A stretch of 16,819 nucleotides of DNA from VBAS01 sp964508655 (lineage in GTDB: Bacteria; Bacteroidota; Bacteroidia; Chitinophagales; Chitinophagaceae), in contig CAZDUO010000080.1 in the NCBI GenBank assembly GCA_964508655.1, positions 1-16,819 of the forward strand. The letters are read 5' to 3'. Position numbers and translations under genes: made by a program. Position 1 is the stretch's first letter. The number at the start of each line of letters is the position of its first letter. Below, one piece after another: positions 14,610 to 16,819 of this stretch. The notes beneath the pieces are model-generated. The model had not been told where the DNA came from. It saw nothing but the letters and a program-made list of their open reading frames with translations, and searched no databases.

Positions 14610-15353
14610 TTAAACGGTTGACTGTTGTTCCCTGCCAATCTTTTCTGCCAGCACAATATTGGTAAAATAAAGCGAATCGTTTTTGGGAAAAAGGGGCAGC
14701 AGCAAAGAGCCGATAAGATTTATGGGCACGATAAAAATCAGCGAGAGCAGGTAACCGGCCCGGCCCCATTCCCGGAACAGTTCAAAAAAATACAGGGCGC
14801 CATGCTGGGCCATCACCCGTGCAAAGTTGCCGGTCTTTTTCTGTTCCCGTATGCTGAACCCGTGTTTTTCCAGCAGGTGGCGGATACCAAATGAACTGTA
14901 CCGTGCATAATCAAAAGGCGTTTCGTGTTCGTTCCAGCTGAAAGGCACGGTAATCAGCAGCAGGCCTCCTTTTTTCATCACCCTGTTTAGTTCGGGCAAA
15001 ATTTCATCGGGATTAAAAATATGCTCCAGCACTTCGCTGCTGAAAACAGAATCGAACGATTCATCATTAAACGGAAGCCGCCGGCCGTCGTAATACACAT
15101 CCACTTTTGAGCGCCGGTGATTGTGACCACTGTGCTGCACATCCACGCCAATGTATTCATCCACGGAAAAAAGATTTTCGAAAGGCTTGCGGCCGCAGCC
15201 GAAGTCAAGCAGCTTCCCTTTCAGTTGCGTGATATGTGTTTTGATGTTTTTAAAATAAGAACGCCGGATAATGAAAAACGGGTTGGTAAAAATGCTGAAA
15301 AAGCCGGGCTGAAAACTTTGCTGTTTGAAATAATCAGTCAGGTGGTTGTTCAT
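14610..15353 (-). CDS. Class I SAM methyltransferase with C-terminal membrane segment
   Basis: A 247-residue protein with a Methyltransf_11-type domain: motif I LLDFGCGRKPFENLF (48-62), acidic D71 in YIGVDVQ, DGRRLPFNDESFDSVFSSEV (89-108), EVLEH (107-111) and MKKGGLLLITVPF (126-138). After the catalytic domain a hydrophobic stretch at about 200-222 could span or dip into the membrane, which would hold the enzyme near lipid-linked substrates. In glycan loci such enzymes often O-methylate sugars or cap chains; the substrate is not known. The start is ATG 15353. It is separated from the upstream flippase by a 100-bp spacer with a candidate -7 box and from the downstream polymerase by 60 bp, wider than the other gaps in this run. 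Confidence 0.88.
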   Translation of the reverse strand: MNNHLTDYFKQQSFQPGFFSIFTNPFFIIRRSYFKNIKTHITQLKGKLLDFGCGRKPFENLFSVDEYIGVDVQHSGHNHRRSKVDVYYDGRRLPFNDESFDSVFSSEVLEHIFNPDEILPELNRVMKKGGLLLITVPFSWNEHETPFDYARYSSFGIRHLLEKHGFSIREQKKTGNFARVMAQHGALYFFELFREWGRAGYLLSLIFIVPINLIGSLLLPLFPKNDSLYFTNIVLAEKIGREQQSTV

Positions 15354-15382
15354 TACTGCCCGGTTAAATAAAAAGTATTAAA

Positions 15383-15390
15383 CAAATCTA
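15383..15390 (-). promoter_or_regulatory. Candidate internal -7 box upstream of the methyltransferase
   Basis: On the minus strand TAGATTTG matches the Bacteroidota TAnnTTTG consensus exactly. It would give a transcription start about 23 nt before the ATG at 15353. No TTG is found at the -33 distance, where the sequence is GC-rich. This could be an internal promoter dividing the flippase from the following seven genes. Confidence 0.33.
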
Positions 15391-15453
15391 TGTAAAAAGA
15401 CGTGACAGCCGGTGCCGGACCGCTTCCTAAATTAAGAAGCAGAAATGTTTATT

Positions 15454-16797
15454 TCAGACTTTGCGTGTTTCACCTGTACTATCATCCGGTTCAGGAAAAC
15501 TGAATTTATTTTTATACCAGGAAAATAATGCAAGGACAAACAGCAACAGGGTTGTATAAAAAAGTATCGTTTTATGCCCATGCAGAAACATGGCTCCAAA
15601 TGGGATGAGAAAGAAGGCAAGGTTTTTAACAAGAAAAAGCAATCTTTCCCACAGCAGGTTTTTATTTTTCATCAGCAACAGCATGCCGGCAGCAAAAAAT
15701 ATTTCGCCGGCCAGGATGCTGATGCCGATAGAAAACGGAGTTTGCCAGAAATAGGAAAGAATTACAGTAACAAAAAGTGTGAACAAAGCTGCAGCAAGGG
15801 TAGTGATGGAATAATGTTTATCTTTTTTTTCCAGCATGGCCTTTGTGGTAAAGCTGGAAAATAGCGAATAGACAAGAGCAGCGGCACCCAACAGGATGAA
15901 ATAGTTTTTTTCGCCCAGGTATTTTTCTCCGAAGAACAGGTTGATAAAATTCCCCGGAAAACAAAGTACAAAAGAAAAAAAAGTGAGGCCAAGCAAAGTG
16001 CTTAGCTGGTCCACTTTCAGCCCCACTTCATTCCGTATCATTTCTTTCAGAAATGCCTGCTGTATGATGCGCAGGGCGCCTTTAAATATGATATAAAATT
16101 TCAACCCTACAAAAGCTGTAGCCACCACCGGCGCCGGGTAAAAGTACGGCGCAATCAATACCACTCCCATCCCGATAAAATACAATCCGAGTGAAACAAA
16201 ACCCAGCGGCAATGTGCCCAGGTAAAGTTGCAGGCTTTTTAATTGTACAGAAAAGAAGAACGGCACTTTCAGAAAAAAAGTAATGAAAAGATTGGTTATT
16301 ACATACGTGAAGGCTAATGCAACCAGGTAGATCCAGGGCAGCCATTCTGGAAACAATGACGTAAACAAAATCAACAGTAAAAAAGGAACGAAGGATCTTG
16401 TAAAGGCGATGATGGCGCCCCTGACGGGAAAACCTCTTGCATAAAGTGCATAATCGCCGCTCAGTGCAAGCGCCGGCGCAAGCAGGAAGGCAAGGTAAAA
16501 AGCATCGGCAAGTGCCAGCATTGCCAGTACAGCTATTAAAATGCCCAGCGTGAGCCGGGCCGATTGGGCAGCATGGTATTCATGCCTCCATTCATCAGCC
16601 AGCGCCAGGTTGCGCATGGCAGCAGGTTGAAGTCCCAGTGCAATGGCATTCATCATAAACAGCAGCAGCGAGTCAACCTGTGCAATGGCCTTCATTTGCT
16701 CCGGCGAGCTGTGATGCGAAATATATTTCAATGCAAAAACTACAAATACCTGGCCGGCGCCGGTGAAAAAAGCTATGATTAAAATTCTTTTCAGCAT
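15454..16797 (-). CDS. Wzx-like polysaccharide flippase (MOP superfamily)
   Basis: A 447-residue, very hydrophobic protein with about a dozen predicted membrane segments, starting MLKRILIIAFFTGAGQ and ending in a charged cytoplasmic tail. Its size, even spread of helices, charged loops (for example FGEKYLGEKN after a helix near residue 290) and place in the locus fit the oligosaccharide flippase family, which moves undecaprenyl-PP-linked repeat units to the periplasm. There is no short motif that proves this, so the call rests on topology and context. The start is ATG 16797: an in-frame TAA at 16818-16816 excludes a longer reading frame. That TAA may also be the stop of a preceding gene beyond the window. 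It is the first gene of the minus-strand run inside the window. Confidence 0.8.
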   Translation of the reverse strand: MLKRILIIAFFTGAGQVFVVFALKYISHHSSPEQMKAIAQVDSLLLFMMNAIALGLQPAAMRNLALADEWRHEYHAAQSARLTLGILIAVLAMLALADAFYLAFLLAPALALSGDYALYARGFPVRGAIIAFTRSFVPFLLLILFTSLFPEWLPWIYLVALAFTYVITNLFITFFLKVPFFFSVQLKSLQLYLGTLPLGFVSLGLYFIGMGVVLIAPYFYPAPVVATAFVGLKFYIIFKGALRIIQQAFLKEMIRNEVGLKVDQLSTLLGLTFFSFVLCFPGNFINLFFGEKYLGEKNYFILLGAAALVYSLFSSFTTKAMLEKKDKHYSITTLAAALFTLFVTVILSYFWQTPFSIGISILAGEIFFAAGMLLLMKNKNLLWERLLFLVKNLAFFLIPFGAMFLHGHKTILFYTTLLLFVLALFSWYKNKFSFPEPDDSTGETRKV

Positions 16798-16819
16798 TCC
16801 GCGTTGCCTTTGGCATTAC

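Noticed and set aside
1..16819. CRISPR arrays, insertion sequences, integrases, phage genes
   Set aside because: No regularly spaced repeats, transposase-like or integrase-like protein was found on either strand.

Overview
The window looks like a stretch of a Bacteroidota chromosome, probably Sphingobacteriia/Chitinophagaceae-like (the family level is inference). The sequence evidence is a tRNA gene without an encoded CCA end, expressed from a promoter that fits the Bacteroidota consensus (TTTG, about 20 nt, TAnnTTTG). Other signs are weak Shine-Dalgarno sequences, several GTG/TTG starts, AT-rich spacers, and Bacteroidota-style surface polysaccharide proteins. Almost all of the window is a surface polysaccharide (O-antigen or exopolysaccharide type) assembly locus.

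Layout. (1) 1-316, minus strand: the first 25 codons of a short-chain dehydrogenase/reductase, then tRNA-Lys(TTT) with its own promoter and terminator. (2) 445-2372, plus: a phosphoglycosyl transferase of the PglC/WcaJ catalytic type, which would start the glycan on undecaprenyl phosphate, and a GT4-like glycosyltransferase. (3) 2377-5932, minus: a tightly packed unit of a GT2 glycosyltransferase, a GT-C multi-pass glycosyltransferase and a GT9 (heptosyltransferase-type) enzyme. (4) 6065-8361, plus: a B12-binding-type radical SAM protein and a class I SAM methyltransferase. Blocks 3 and 4 diverge from a 132-bp spacer that carries plausible back-to-back promoters. (5) 8358-16797, minus: an eight-gene run of Wzx-like flippase, membrane-anchored methyltransferase, Wzy/WaaL-like membrane protein, GT4, GT26 (WecB/TagA/CpsF), a second Wzy/WaaL-like protein, a Wzz-like chain-length protein, and a winged-helix plus nucleotidyltransferase protein of unknown role.

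How they would work together (inference from family knowledge): the phosphoglycosyl transferase loads the first sugar-phosphate on the lipid carrier. The cytoplasmic GT26, GT4, GT2 and GT9 enzymes extend the repeat unit, and Wzx flips it. The two Wzy_C-type proteins would divide polymerisation and ligation, with Wzz setting chain length, and the GT-C enzyme would add sugars from lipid-linked donors on the periplasmic side. The two methyltransferases and the radical SAM protein are candidate glycan- or lipid-modifying enzymes. No Wza-type exporter, Wzc kinase or nucleotide-sugar pathway is visible here, so these would have to lie elsewhere. The least explained part is the radical SAM / methyltransferase / nucleotidyltransferase group at 6065-9293.
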